Shown here: positions 1 to 8,968 of the stretch, piece after piece | Position numbering within the stretch: the stretch's first letter is position 1 | Layout of the letters: every line of letters starts with the position of its first letter | Source of the DNA: Verrucomicrobiota bacterium | GTDB lineage: Bacteria > Pseudomonadota > Gammaproteobacteria > Coxiellales > Coxiellaceae | Assembly: GCA_013287435.1 (NCBI GenBank) | Contig: JABDDU010000004.1 | Span: 18,030 to 76,327, forward strand | Direction: 5' to 3' | DNA: 58,298 nt | Program-made: the position numbers and the translations under genes | Notes under the pieces: model-generated | The model's input: only the letters and a program-made list of their open reading frames with translations | Told to the model about the DNA's origin: nothing | Database searches by the model: none

Positions 1-357
1 GCCGTATGATACATACTGGCATGCAGCGGCAGTTTAAAAAAAATGAGTGGTAAGATAAAACAGAGTAATAATGGTGTGTATGCAAAAAAAGCAAAAATCG
101 TTTTTTGTTTATATATTTTAGAAATTTCAAATTCTGTGCGTATATAACCCATTAAACCATCCTAACCACAACATAAGCGAACAAATGCAAAAAAATCAGC
201 CCAGTAATTCACATTTTACTATTTATTTAAGCGTGAATTGTAATCAAACGACGATATAATGTAAACTGGCGTAATTTTGATCGTTGTTCTTATTGGTTTG
301 TACACTTATTTTATATTGTACAGCTGAAAAACCTACTAGATTAATGCGACATTTGTA
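1..357. other. AT-rich leader region without a complete gene
   Basis: No complete coding region is visible before the ATG at 358. Short open frames run in from the left edge and stop at about 35 and 53, so the 3' end of an upstream gene could be present, but the piece is too short to identify. A degenerate fragment of repeat family A lies at about 153-215. The bases before 358 lack a clear Shine-Dalgarno sequence, and I see no convincing -35/-10 pair with proper spacing. Confidence 0.5.
153..215 (+). repeat. Degenerate fragment of dispersed repeat family A
   Basis: The sequence AAACCATCCTAACCACAAC followed by a diverged tail ending AATTCACAT matches the right half of the 188-bp repeats at 29743 and 46809, which read AAACCATCCTAACCACAAC and end AATTCGCAT or AATTCAT. 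The left half is not recognisable. It is probably an old, truncated copy. Confidence 0.6.
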
Positions 358-1389
358 ATGACAAAGCCACTACTTTTAGAAGACCTGAAGCATATTTTAA
401 CGCATGCCACCAACGCCATAGAAAGCTTGCGAAATGCACGTATTTTTATCACAGGCGGCACAGGATTTTTTGGCGTGTGGTTATTAGAAAGTTTTATTTT
501 TGCAAACAGAACATTGGCATTGAATATTAATATCGTCGTATTAACACGTGACGCAAAAAAATTTCAGCAACAATTTCCGCATATTGCTCACGCAGACAAT
601 ATTTCTTTTCATTTAGGAGATGTGCGTCATTTTGAATTTCCTGCGGGAGTATTTACGCATGTGATTCATGCAGCAACTGAGGCTTCCGCAAAATTAAACA
701 GAGAAAATCCCATTGAAATGTTAGAGGTGATTTTGCAAGGCACAAAACACACGTTTGATTTTGCAACAGCTTGTGGCGCAAAAAATATTTTACTGATCAG
801 CTCAGGTGCTGTGTACGGTCGTCAACCACCTGAACTTACTCATATAACAGAAGATTACAGTGGCTCACCTGATTTAACAAAACCGGCTTTGGCGTATGGT
901 ATTGGTAAAAGAACCGCAGAACATATCGCAGCCTTATACAGTTATCAACATCATTTAAATATAAAAATTGCACGCTGCTTTGCATTTGTTGGTCCGCATT
1001 TACCACTCGATGTTCATTTTGCTATTGGTAATTTTATACGTGATGCATTACTTGGAAAAACCATTGAAATTTTAGGCGATGGAACACCCTATCGTTCCTA
1101 TCAATATGCCGCGGATTTAATGATCTGGTTATTCCATATTTTATGTTTCGGTGAAAACGGTGTGCCGTACAACGTTGGTTCTGATGAAGCTGTATCCATT
1201 AAAGAAACCGCTGAAAAAGTCGCTTCATTTTCAACTTCATTAGTCACTATCGCTAAAAAAGCAAACACCACTATTTTGCCAGAACGTTACGTTCCATCCA
1301 TTAATCGCGCACAAAAAGAATTACAATTGAAAAATATGATTTCATTAAATGAGGGGATCGCAAGAACAATGCGGTGGTATAAGACATGA
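358..1389 (+). CDS. NAD-dependent epimerase/dehydratase (extended SDR)
   Basis: A 343-residue sugar-nucleotide SDR enzyme. The Rossmann glycine motif GGTGFFG is at residues 33-39, the Ser-containing strand SSGAVYG near 147-153 and the catalytic YGIGK (YxxxK) near 178-182. Such enzymes act in the cytoplasm on NDP-sugars as dehydratases, epimerases or reductases; the exact substrate cannot be read from the sequence. It overlaps the next gene (ThDP enzyme) by 4 bp, and that gene overlaps the HAD phosphatase by 4 bp, so the three are translationally coupled. In context it could reduce or epimerise the product of the ThDP enzyme, but that is inference. Confidence 0.85.
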   Translation: MTKPLLLEDLKHILTHATNAIESLRNARIFITGGTGFFGVWLLESFIFANRTLALNINIVVLTRDAKKFQQQFPHIAHADNISFHLGDVRHFEFPAGVFTHVIHAATEASAKLNRENPIEMLEVILQGTKHTFDFATACGAKNILLISSGAVYGRQPPELTHITEDYSGSPDLTKPALAYGIGKRTAEHIAALYSYQHHLNIKIARCFAFVGPHLPLDVHFAIGNFIRDALLGKTIEILGDGTPYRSYQYAADLMIWLFHILCFGENGVPYNVGSDEAVSIKETAEKVASFSTSLVTIAKKANTTILPERYVPSINRAQKELQLKNMISLNEGIARTMRWYKT

Positions 1390-3194
1390 AATTATCTAAT
1401 TTTGTTGCAGATTATTTAGCGAAAGCCGGTTTGCGTGATGTGTTTATGTTAACGGGTGGCGGCTCAATGCATTTGAATGATTCATTGGGGAAACATCCAC
1501 AATTAAAAACCACTTTTATGCATCACGAACAAGCCTGCGCGATGGCAGCAGAAGGGTATGCTCGCTTAACGCAAAAACCAGCTATTTTAAATATCACCAC
1601 AGGTCCTGGCGGTATTAATACTTTAAATGGTGTTTTTGGTGCGTGGACAGATTCAATTCCTATGATTGTTATTTCAGGGCAAGTGCGTTATGACACAACC
1701 ATCGAAGGATCGGGTGTTCCTGCTTTGAGACAAATGGGTGATCAAGAATGCGATATTGTTCGTATGGTGAATGGAATTACAAAATATGCAGTTATGATTA
1801 AAAATCCCAATGATATTTTATATCACTTAGAAAAAGCGGTTTTTCTCGCGACTCATGGACGTCCAGGACCTGTATGGTTAGATATTCCTATGAATGTACA
1901 AGGAGCGAATATTGATGAAAATCATTTACATCAATTTAATGTAAGTGAATTAACCGAAAAAATTCCAACACTGTCTGAAAGTATCATACAAACCGTTATT
2001 GAAAAAATAAAATCTGCTAAGCGTCCCGTTATTATGGTGGGAACAGGAGTGCGATTATCACACTCACATGAAAAATTTTTGAGTGTATTAAAATATCTAA
2101 AAATCCCTCTGGTAACAGCATTTAATGCGCATGATGTTGTTACTGAAAATCACCCTTGTTATGTCGGAAGACCAGGAACCATTGGTAATCGATCGGGAAA
2201 TTTTGCTGTTCAAAATGCTGATCTTTTATTGATTTTAGGATGTCGTCTCAATATTCGACAAATTAGCTACAACTGGAAATCGTTTGCCAGATCAGCTTAC
2301 AAGATTATGGTTGATGCTGATTTACTGGAAATGCAAAAACCAACACTCGCGATTGATTTACCAATACACGCAGACCTTACCGATTTTTTTTCAACCCTGC
2401 AAAACGCTTTTTCTAACGAAAAACCTGTTGAAAAATTAGATTGGTTGGATTGGTGCAAAGCACGTCAAAAAAAATATCCAGTGGTGCTTTCAGAGTATTG
2501 GAATCGAAAAGATGATATCAATCCCTATTGTTTTATGGACAAACTCAGCGATCACTTAAAAATTAACGAAATCATTGTTACTGCCAATGCAACAGCATGC
2601 ATCTGCGCTTTTCAAACATTGCGCATAAAATCAGGACAAAGACTTTTTAGTAATTCCGGTAGTGCCTCTATGGGTTATGGTTTACCAGCGGCGATTGGCG
2701 CTTGCATTGGTAACAATCGTTCAAACACTGTTTGTTTAGAAGGCGATGGTAGCATTATGATGAATATTCAAGAATTAGCGACCATTGCGCACTATAAACT
2801 TCCCTTAAAAATATTTTTACTCAATAACAATGGCTATCATTCCATTCGACAAACACAACAAAATTTTTTCGGTGAGCCATTGTTGGGTGTCGATTCGAAA
2901 AGTGGTGTTGGTTTTCCAAACTTTGAAATATTGGCGCAATCATTTGGTATTCGTTATACACATTGTAAAACACATGCCGCATTAGATGCTGTGATTGCTG
3001 ATACTTTGCAGAGTGATGACCCCGTTATTTGCGAAACCTTTGTTGCAACCGATCAACCATTTTCTCCTAAATTAAGCTCAAAACGCTTACCGGATGGTCG
3101 TATGATATCCAGCCCGCTAGAAGATATGGCGCCATTTTTAAGTCGCGGTGAAATGAAAGAAAATATGATCGTTGAAATGTTGCCAGAAGAATGA
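1386..3194 (+). CDS. Thiamine-diphosphate-dependent enzyme, acetolactate synthase-like
   Basis: A 602-residue protein with the three-domain fold of the acetohydroxyacid synthase/pyruvate oxidase family. The N-terminal PYR domain has the cofactor-activating Glu (E48 in HHEQACAMAAEGYAR); the C-terminal PP domain has the ThDP/Mg motif GDGS at about 453-456, followed after the usual interval by NNNGYHS. A true acetolactate synthase would not be expected between an SDR enzyme and a phosphatase in a sugar locus. Known relatives in such loci include YerE, which transfers a two-carbon unit from pyruvate to a CDP-4-keto-deoxysugar to make a branched sugar. The CDP-sugar genes rfbF/rfbG at 12-13.8 kb make that role plausible but unproven. 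Confidence 0.85.
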   Translation: MKLSNFVADYLAKAGLRDVFMLTGGGSMHLNDSLGKHPQLKTTFMHHEQACAMAAEGYARLTQKPAILNITTGPGGINTLNGVFGAWTDSIPMIVISGQVRYDTTIEGSGVPALRQMGDQECDIVRMVNGITKYAVMIKNPNDILYHLEKAVFLATHGRPGPVWLDIPMNVQGANIDENHLHQFNVSELTEKIPTLSESIIQTVIEKIKSAKRPVIMVGTGVRLSHSHEKFLSVLKYLKIPLVTAFNAHDVVTENHPCYVGRPGTIGNRSGNFAVQNADLLLILGCRLNIRQISYNWKSFARSAYKIMVDADLLEMQKPTLAIDLPIHADLTDFFSTLQNAFSNEKPVEKLDWLDWCKARQKKYPVVLSEYWNRKDDINPYCFMDKLSDHLKINEIIVTANATACICAFQTLRIKSGQRLFSNSGSASMGYGLPAAIGACIGNNRSNTVCLEGDGSIMMNIQELATIAHYKLPLKIFLLNNNGYHSIRQTQQNFFGEPLLGVDSKSGVGFPNFEILAQSFGIRYTHCKTHAALDAVIADTLQSDDPVICETFVATDQPFSPKLSSKRLPDGRMISSPLEDMAPFLSRGEMKENMIVEMLPEE

Positions 3195-3874
3195 CGTCCT
3201 ACCAATTCATTTTATTTGATTTAGATGGAACATTAGTTGATTCCAGTGTCGGTATTTACCATTCATTTCAAGCAGCGTTATCCGCTTTTAACCGTGACAT
3301 CTCTTTTGATAATTTTATTTCGAATATTGGCCCACCCACACCAGAAATTTTTCAAACACTTTTTCCAGAATTATTTTCGGATCAAAAAAAATTAAAAAAA
3401 GCGCTGCGATTACAGCGATTTTATTACGCAGAGAATGGTATTACGGAAAGCACGCCATATCCTGGCGTGATTAATTTATTAAAAGCATTGCAAAAAGCAG
3501 GTAAAAAAATAGGTGTTGCGACTTCAAAACCCACGGTGTTTGCAAAAAAAATATTAGCGTATCAACACCTGTTATTTTATTTTGATGTTGTTACAGGCAG
3601 CACGTTAAACCTATCACGCACAAAAAAAACAGATATTATTGCACACGTATTGAAAAAATTTCCTCACATACCATTAAAAAATATTATTATGATTGGAGAT
3701 AGGCATCATGATATTCATGGTGCGCAAGAAAATAAAATTCATTCTATCGGTGTGACGTATGGTTATGGTAGTGATACTGAAATACGCAACGCGAATCCAA
3801 CCTATATTGCGCACAACACCACTGAACTATTAAATCTAATTTTGAACCCGAGCAACATACATACCATCCCGTAA
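3191..3874 (+). CDS. HAD-superfamily phosphatase, phosphoglycolate phosphatase-like
   Basis: A 227-residue HAD hydrolase. Motif I is FDLDGTLVDSS, with the nucleophile D10 and acid/base D12; a helical cap follows. Motif II is the Ser/Thr in VATSKPT and motif IV is GDRHHD near 170. Length and layout match the Gph/PGMB-type subfamily, which removes phosphate from small phosphorylated substrates. The start ATG overlaps the preceding stop as ATGA. It may dephosphorylate a sugar-phosphate intermediate of the operon. The 3' end overlaps the convergent gene at 3836 by 39 bp. Confidence 0.85.
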   Translation: MTSYQFILFDLDGTLVDSSVGIYHSFQAALSAFNRDISFDNFISNIGPPTPEIFQTLFPELFSDQKKLKKALRLQRFYYAENGITESTPYPGVINLLKALQKAGKKIGVATSKPTVFAKKILAYQHLLFYFDVVTGSTLNLSRTKKTDIIAHVLKKFPHIPLKNIIMIGDRHHDIHGAQENKIHSIGVTYGYGSDTEIRNANPTYIAHNTTELLNLILNPSNIHTIP

Positions 3875-5515
3875 ATGCAACTGATATCCCATTTTTGAAA
3901 AAAACGTGTTCCAACGTTGATACACATTCGGACTGACTATAATGACGCGAGTCTGTGTATAAAGAAGATAGCGATGAAACTCATTATAGTTAATCTCTAA
4001 AAAATGACTTTGATACACTTTCGACGCAATTGATTTACCACTGATAACACCCGGTGGATTTCCGCCAGTACATCCGTTGACTATTTTAAACCACATACCT
4101 GATCGAACCTGCCAATACATCGCTTCACAGTTATTGTTTGCAAATATCATGGCGGTTCCACCGTAAGGCACGTCCTGTTTGTAATCACTCTTCGCAAAAT
4201 ACGCTGGCAGATTCAGTTTTTTTACTATGGTACTACGATGGGTCATCACGTTCGGCAATAAAAAAATGATACTCGATGCAACCAACGCATATTTATATAC
4301 CGACTTTATTTTTGTGGTAGACATCCATAATGCACCCACCACGCTGACAAAAACAGTGGTCACCAGCATAATTCTTGCCGGCTCCATTTCACGAATAGAT
4401 GGTAAATAGTTAAAAATGATCCAGGGCAATGGAATATGATGCACCGGACTAAATAAATGCAAAAAAGCGCCTAAAGTGAAAAGAGCGCTTAATATCCCCA
4501 TACAAATAAGAAATCTGCTTGCGGGTAATTTCCATGATTGCCGAATATATAGAATGCAAATGATTACTAAAGGCAATCCTAAATATCCGCCGGATTCATA
4601 CACATTCGCCGAAAATTGTTTTCCTAGCAACCGTAATGCCTGACCTCCTAACCAAGTGATGCGCGTTGGAATAATAAAATTCATCAGGTCAGTTGAATTA
4701 TCAATCGTGTTTTTTGGATAATCGCCTTTGGGTGTTGCAAAAAAATAGTAAACCAGTGGAGAAATAAGTAAGAATGTAAAAAAACATGCGATCACTGTAT
4801 ATTTTGCAATGCGCCATACATCCCTACGTTTCGATTGAAAAATAACTAAAGCAATCGGAAAAGCACACATAAAAAATAAAACTAACATCACCCCTGTTTC
4901 ATGATCAATATAGAATTGAGCGGCGAGCAGTAGGCTCAATAAAACGGTAAACAACAAGGGTTTTAATTTTTGATCCCAAAACAAAACCAATAACAAAGCA
5001 ATCAAAGGAATTAAAAAAGTGACTGTAATGCACAAATCGTCCGTTAGCATATGCGCAAAGTTGAAAGTGGAAAAGCCAAACAAAAATCCGCCAAACAATG
5101 CGGCAGCAAAAGAGCGCGTAATATATCGCGTTAGCCAAAATGCCGTATAAGCAGAAAGTACACCTGCAGAAACAGTGATAAAATTAACCGCCGGGACAAG
5201 TCCAAATATTTTTACAAGTGGATACGCCAAAAAACTCAACAGCGGAGCCGCCAGTGTTTGTGTCAAGTTATATCCATAGGGCGCCCACAAATACTGCGTA
5301 AAAAACGGGTTAATATGTTGTGAAAACGCAAATGTCCACCAGTTGATCGCCCATAATTCTCCATACGAATCAGGGCCTTTCATGCTAATAATGCTATCAA
5401 AATTGTTGTTCTGAATCAGAGAGAAAAAAAGTAAAAACGACAATAGGGAATACAATAATAATGGGAAAAAAATCACCCCAATAGTCGAAAAAAACTTACT
5501 AATATAATGTTTCAT
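3836..5515 (-). CDS. Multi-pass membrane protein, probable GT-C type glycosyltransferase
   Basis: 559 residues with about 10-12 hydrophobic segments and a soluble C-terminal part. After the first membrane segment comes an acidic loop (GPDSYGELWAINWW), then PYGYNLTQT; an acidic first external loop is typical of polyprenyl-phosphate-sugar-dependent GT-C enzymes. It is a clear paralogue of the 574-residue protein encoded at 8961-10685, sharing the PYGYN, SAYTAFWL, GGFLFGFS, ETGV and PWIIFNYLP segments and the C-terminal VIMVSP/VIIVSP-type strand. It likely adds a sugar to the O-chain on the periplasmic face. It is transcribed alone and faces the preceding operon convergently. Confidence 0.65.
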   Translation of the reverse strand: MKHYISKFFSTIGVIFFPLLLYSLLSFLLFFSLIQNNNFDSIISMKGPDSYGELWAINWWTFAFSQHINPFFTQYLWAPYGYNLTQTLAAPLLSFLAYPLVKIFGLVPAVNFITVSAGVLSAYTAFWLTRYITRSFAAALFGGFLFGFSTFNFAHMLTDDLCITVTFLIPLIALLLVLFWDQKLKPLLFTVLLSLLLAAQFYIDHETGVMLVLFFMCAFPIALVIFQSKRRDVWRIAKYTVIACFFTFLLISPLVYYFFATPKGDYPKNTIDNSTDLMNFIIPTRITWLGGQALRLLGKQFSANVYESGGYLGLPLVIICILYIRQSWKLPASRFLICMGILSALFTLGAFLHLFSPVHHIPLPWIIFNYLPSIREMEPARIMLVTTVFVSVVGALWMSTTKIKSVYKYALVASSIIFLLPNVMTHRSTIVKKLNLPAYFAKSDYKQDVPYGGTAMIFANNNCEAMYWQVRSGMWFKIVNGCTGGNPPGVISGKSIASKVYQSHFLEINYNEFHRYLLYTQTRVIIVSPNVYQRWNTFFSKMGYQLHLRDGMYVARVQN

Positions 5516-5647
5516 CTACCACCACTTCATTTATTTATCTGCGAAATTATCCATGACAATTGCTGAAAATGCAAAATAACGCTGTTGTGTCAATTTCGTT
5601 CGCATTAACAGCTTGATTAATTTATCGCTTTCATTTAGAGTTTTTCC

Positions 5648-6565
5648 ATGAAAAATCTCGCGCGCAATACCCCAGATGTGATTACCAAAGAAAGAGTTGC
5701 TACACAATGCGTTTGTTGTGATGGGTTACAGTTAACAAAATCCCAAGCCATATTAATGCCCTTTGTTGCGCACCGTGTTTTTGGATGGGAACCCGCTGTT
5801 ATTGATGACAGCTGGGGATTAAAAACCATTAAAAATGGTACCGCCTATACATTGGCTAATTCTTTATTTTGCACACACTGCGGATTTTTATTTTTAGATA
5901 TGCGATTTGACGATAATGAAATGACTGCGTTGTACAATGGATACCGAGACCAACAATACACCGCATTAAGAGAAAAATACGAACCTGGATATAGTAAAAG
6001 AAATGATTTTTTAACATCGGGCGCGAATTATATCTCGGAAGTAGAAAAATTTTTATCACCGCTGATTTCACTTCCTGTTCGAATTTTAGATTGGGGTGGT
6101 GATACCGGAAAAAATACCCCCTTTAAAAATAACAATACAGTATTCCACATTTTTGACATCAGTAATCAAAAACCAATTGCTGACGCTGAAATTGTTGATA
6201 AAAAAACAATGGCTGAAACGGATTATGATTTAATTGTTTGTAGCCATGTATTGGAACACATACCTTATCCTGCAGAATTATTGTTAGCGATAAAAAATGT
6301 GATGCATGAAAACACGTTACTCTATATTGAATTGCCGTATGAAGAAATGATGCGAACCGCAGCAATCAGTGAAAATTTATCCGTCAAAAAACGCCATTGG
6401 CATGAACATATTAATTTTTATTCTGAAAAATCGCTGATACAACTGTTGAGCAGATGTGGTTTTCAGGTGATCCACTTAAACCATTTAAAAATATCTGATC
6501 ACAATAATCAGGCGACTTATTTTTTTCAAATAGCCTGTAGTCTTAATATCACTGTAGGAAAATAG
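5648..6565 (+). CDS. Class I SAM-dependent methyltransferase with N-terminal zinc-ribbon-like segment
   Basis: 305 residues. An N-terminal Cys-rich part (C21, C23, C24 in CVCCDG; then FCTHCGFLFLD near 74-84) resembles the Zn-binding head of C-methyltransferases acting on nucleotide sugars. The SAM-binding motif is replaced by ILDWGGDTGKNTPF near 143-156, and a second motif VCSHVLEHIPYP follows; both fit the Methyltransf_23 type. It starts a five-gene operon (methyltransferase, NeuB-like, GtrA, GtrB-like, GT-C) in which the next gene begins one base after its stop codon. Methylation of a sugar in the same glycan is the likely job. The acceptor is unknown. Confidence 0.75.
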   Translation: MKNLARNTPDVITKERVATQCVCCDGLQLTKSQAILMPFVAHRVFGWEPAVIDDSWGLKTIKNGTAYTLANSLFCTHCGFLFLDMRFDDNEMTALYNGYRDQQYTALREKYEPGYSKRNDFLTSGANYISEVEKFLSPLISLPVRILDWGGDTGKNTPFKNNNTVFHIFDISNQKPIADAEIVDKKTMAETDYDLIVCSHVLEHIPYPAELLLAIKNVMHENTLLYIELPYEEMMRTAAISENLSVKKRHWHEHINFYSEKSLIQLLSRCGFQVIHLNHLKISDHNNQATYFFQIACSLNITVGK

Positions 6566-6566
6566 C

Positions 6567-7658
6567 ATGAACAGAAATATTTTTGAAAATTTATTTGTGC
6601 TCGAGCTTGCCAACAATCACTGGGGTAAAGTAGATCGCGGTCTGAAAATTATTGAAGAATTTGGCAAAATTGTGCGTTTTAATAATGTGTATGCGGCTTT
6701 AAAATTGCAATTTCGGGATGTTGATAATTTTATCCATAAGGATTTTATTGATAATGAAGATATTCGATATATTAAAAAAACCAAAGCAACCAAGCTTTCC
6801 ATCGAAGATTATGCGGTACTGGTAAACGCCATTCGTCAAAAAAGTTGTATTCCCATGGCAACGCCATTCGATGAAAAATCTGTAGATTTATGCGTTTTTT
6901 TTGATATGCCCATTATTAAAATTGCGAGTTCAGATATTAACGATTGGCCTTTGATTGAACGCATAGCTCACACGCGTCGTCCAACCATTGTTTCAACAGG
7001 GGGTTCGTCACTGAAAGATATGGATGACATTGTTACCTATTTCGAAAAAAGAAATGTCCCGCTCGCCATCAATCATTGTGTATCTCAGTATCCCAGTGAA
7101 GACAGAGAGTTAGAATTAAATCAAATTGATTTTATAAAAAACCGTTACCCAGGACACACCATTGGCTTTTCAACACATGAATATCATGATTGGTCATCTT
7201 CCATTATGATGGCCTATGCAAAAGGCGCAAGAACCTTTGAGCGTCATATTGATATTGAAATGGACGGCGTGCCTGTTTCTAATTATTGCTCATTGCCAGA
7301 ACAAATCGATGTTTGGTTCAAGGCTTTTAATAAAGCGGAAGAAATGTGCGGCGGTGCTGGCACACAAAAACGAGTGCCTTCTGACAATGAAATAAAATAT
7401 TTAGATGCGCTCGTTCGTGGTGTTTATGCAAAACGTGATCTACCCAAGGGACATCAATTAAATCATGAAACCATGCATGAAGATATTTATACGGCGGTTC
7501 CGCTGCAAAAAGGGCAGATATCTTGTCGAGAACTGATGTCAGGTGAAACATTATTGACTGATATTATTAAAGATGCGCCCATTAAAATTGATATGATTGA
7601 TAGTGCTTACGTTAAAAACCCTGCCTTACAGGCAATCATTAAACAACGAGGCATCTAG
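6567..7658 (+). CDS. NeuB-family synthase (sialic acid synthase-like) with C-terminal SAF domain
   Basis: 363 residues. The N-terminal TIM barrel resembles NeuB enzymes, which condense phosphoenolpyruvate with a hexosamine-derived sugar to give nonulosonic acids: ELANNHWG near the start, KLQFRD, INHCVSQYPS, GFSTHEY and FERHID occupy the expected order. The last 70 or so residues (GVYAKRDLPKGHQL to MSGETLL) look like the SAF antifreeze-like domain. Several motifs are diverged from canonical NeuB (FERHID instead of EKHF), so the substrate may be unusual. No CMP-sugar synthetase (NeuA) is present in this window, so a complete sialic or legionaminic acid pathway is not shown here. Confidence 0.8.
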   Translation: MNRNIFENLFVLELANNHWGKVDRGLKIIEEFGKIVRFNNVYAALKLQFRDVDNFIHKDFIDNEDIRYIKKTKATKLSIEDYAVLVNAIRQKSCIPMATPFDEKSVDLCVFFDMPIIKIASSDINDWPLIERIAHTRRPTIVSTGGSSLKDMDDIVTYFEKRNVPLAINHCVSQYPSEDRELELNQIDFIKNRYPGHTIGFSTHEYHDWSSSIMMAYAKGARTFERHIDIEMDGVPVSNYCSLPEQIDVWFKAFNKAEEMCGGAGTQKRVPSDNEIKYLDALVRGVYAKRDLPKGHQLNHETMHEDIYTAVPLQKGQISCRELMSGETLLTDIIKDAPIKIDMIDSAYVKNPALQAIIKQRGI

Positions 7659-7662
7659 TTAA

Positions 7663-8037
7663 ATGCTATCGCAACACCGATTATTTTTTAAATTTATTCT
7701 TACTGGTGTGATAAATACTGTGTTTGGATATTTGGTATTTGCATGCTTAATTAAATTGGGTTTGCATTATGTCCTGGCTATATTTTTGGGAACTTGTTTG
7801 GGCGTGTTATTTAATTTCCACACGTTTGGCACACTGGTATTTCACAACAAACACTATAAATTAATACCACGATTTATTGTAGTATATGGCATTATCTTAG
7901 TGTTCAACATTTTACTCGTAAAATTATTCTTAATCGATGGATTCAATTCATATATCGCTGGCGCCATTGCGACGGTACCCATGGCGTTACTTTCGTATCA
8001 TTTAAACAAACGATGGGTGTTTAAAAAAAATGAGTAA
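7663..8037 (+). CDS. GtrA family membrane protein (polyprenyl-phosphate sugar flippase-like)
   Basis: 124 residues with four hydrophobic segments and the GtrA signature: FKFILTGVINTVFGYLVF at the N terminus, FNFHTFGTLVFHN after the second segment and a basic HLNKRWVFKKNE tail. GtrA proteins are thought to move bactoprenyl-phosphate-linked sugars across the inner membrane. The gene lies 4 bp after the NeuB-like gene and overlaps the GtrB-like gene by 8 bp. The order GtrA, GtrB, large membrane transferase mirrors phage and bacterial O-antigen glucosylation cassettes. Confidence 0.85.
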   Translation: MLSQHRLFFKFILTGVINTVFGYLVFACLIKLGLHYVLAIFLGTCLGVLFNFHTFGTLVFHNKHYKLIPRFIVVYGIILVFNILLVKLFLIDGFNSYIAGAIATVPMALLSYHLNKRWVFKKNE

Positions 8038-8968
8038 GCTGATTACGGTCGTGACTGGTTGTTACAATGAAGAAGGTAATGTGGATGAATTATATCGGCG
8101 CGTGAAAGCGGTTTTTGAAGCAATGCCCGAATATCGTTACGAACACCTCTTTATTGACAATGCCTCTGAAGACACCACAGTTGAAAAAATTAAAGCGATT
8201 GCGAAACACGATAAAAACATAAAATTAATCGTCAATGCTCGCAATTTTGGACATATTCGTTCACCCTTTTATGCGTTGATGCAAGCACAAGGGGATGCAG
8301 TGATATCTCTTGTTGCTGATTTGCAGGATCCGCCTGAAATAATTCCTGAATTTTTAAAACAATGGGAAAATGGTTTTCGTATTGTGGTGGGTGTAAAAAA
8401 TAAAACAGAAGAAAGTTTTTTAATTCGACACGTTCGTCGTTTATATTACAAAATCATGACACGTATTTCTGAAGAAAATTTGATTGAGAATTTCACCGGC
8501 TTTGGCTTATACGATCAGCAAGTGATAAACGAAATGCGAAAAATGGAGGATGTCTACCCTTATTTTCGTGGACTGGTATCAGAAATTGGTTTTAAAGTAG
8601 CGCGAATTCAGTATGTTCAACCGCAACGACTCGCTGGAAAAACAAAAAATAATTTTTATACATTGTATGACTTAGCGATGTTAGGCATCACCAGCCACTC
8701 TAAAGTACCTATCCGTCTCGTTATTTTTTGTGGGTTTATCTTGTCTGTTATAAGCCTCGGCCTATCCCTATTGTTTTTTATTTTAAAATTAATTTTCTGG
8801 AAACACTTTACATTGGGTTTAGCACCTATTTTAATTGGCATGTTTTTCTTTTCCTCCATCCAACTTTTTTTTATTGGCATATTAGGTGAATATATTTTGT
8901 CGATTAACAGACAAGTGCTCAAAAGACCCTTGGTCGTCGAAAAAGAACGGGTTAATTTTGATGTCTAA
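8030..8968 (+). CDS. GtrB-like family 2 glycosyltransferase (polyprenyl-phosphate glycosyltransferase)
   Basis: 312 residues: a cytoplasmic GT2 domain (TGCYNEEGNVDELY; NASEDTT; DxD-like VADLQDPPE) followed by two C-terminal membrane segments (about 230-255 and 265-290) and a short tail. This is the layout of GtrB and dolichyl-phosphate mannosyltransferase-like enzymes, which transfer a sugar from a nucleotide donor to undecaprenyl phosphate. It overlaps gtrA upstream and the GT-C gene downstream, so the three products probably work as a donor-making, flipping and transferring unit. Confidence 0.85.
   Translation: MSKLITVVTGCYNEEGNVDELYRRVKAVFEAMPEYRYEHLFIDNASEDTTVEKIKAIAKHDKNIKLIVNARNFGHIRSPFYALMQAQGDAVISLVADLQDPPEIIPEFLKQWENGFRIVVGVKNKTEESFLIRHVRRLYYKIMTRISEENLIENFTGFGLYDQQVINEMRKMEDVYPYFRGLVSEIGFKVARIQYVQPQRLAGKTKNNFYTLYDLAMLGITSHSKVPIRLVIFCGFILSVISLGLSLLFFILKLIFWKHFTLGLAPILIGMFFFSSIQLFFIGILGEYILSINRQVLKRPLVVEKERVNFDV

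Noticed and set aside
1..53. C-terminal end of an upstream gene
   Set aside because: Two frames remain possible and only 11-17 residues are visible, so no call can be supported.
1386..3194. Housekeeping acetolactate synthase (ilvB/ilvI)
   Set aside because: No small regulatory subunit or ilvC neighbour is present, and the gene is coupled to a sugar SDR and a phosphatase in a glycan locus.
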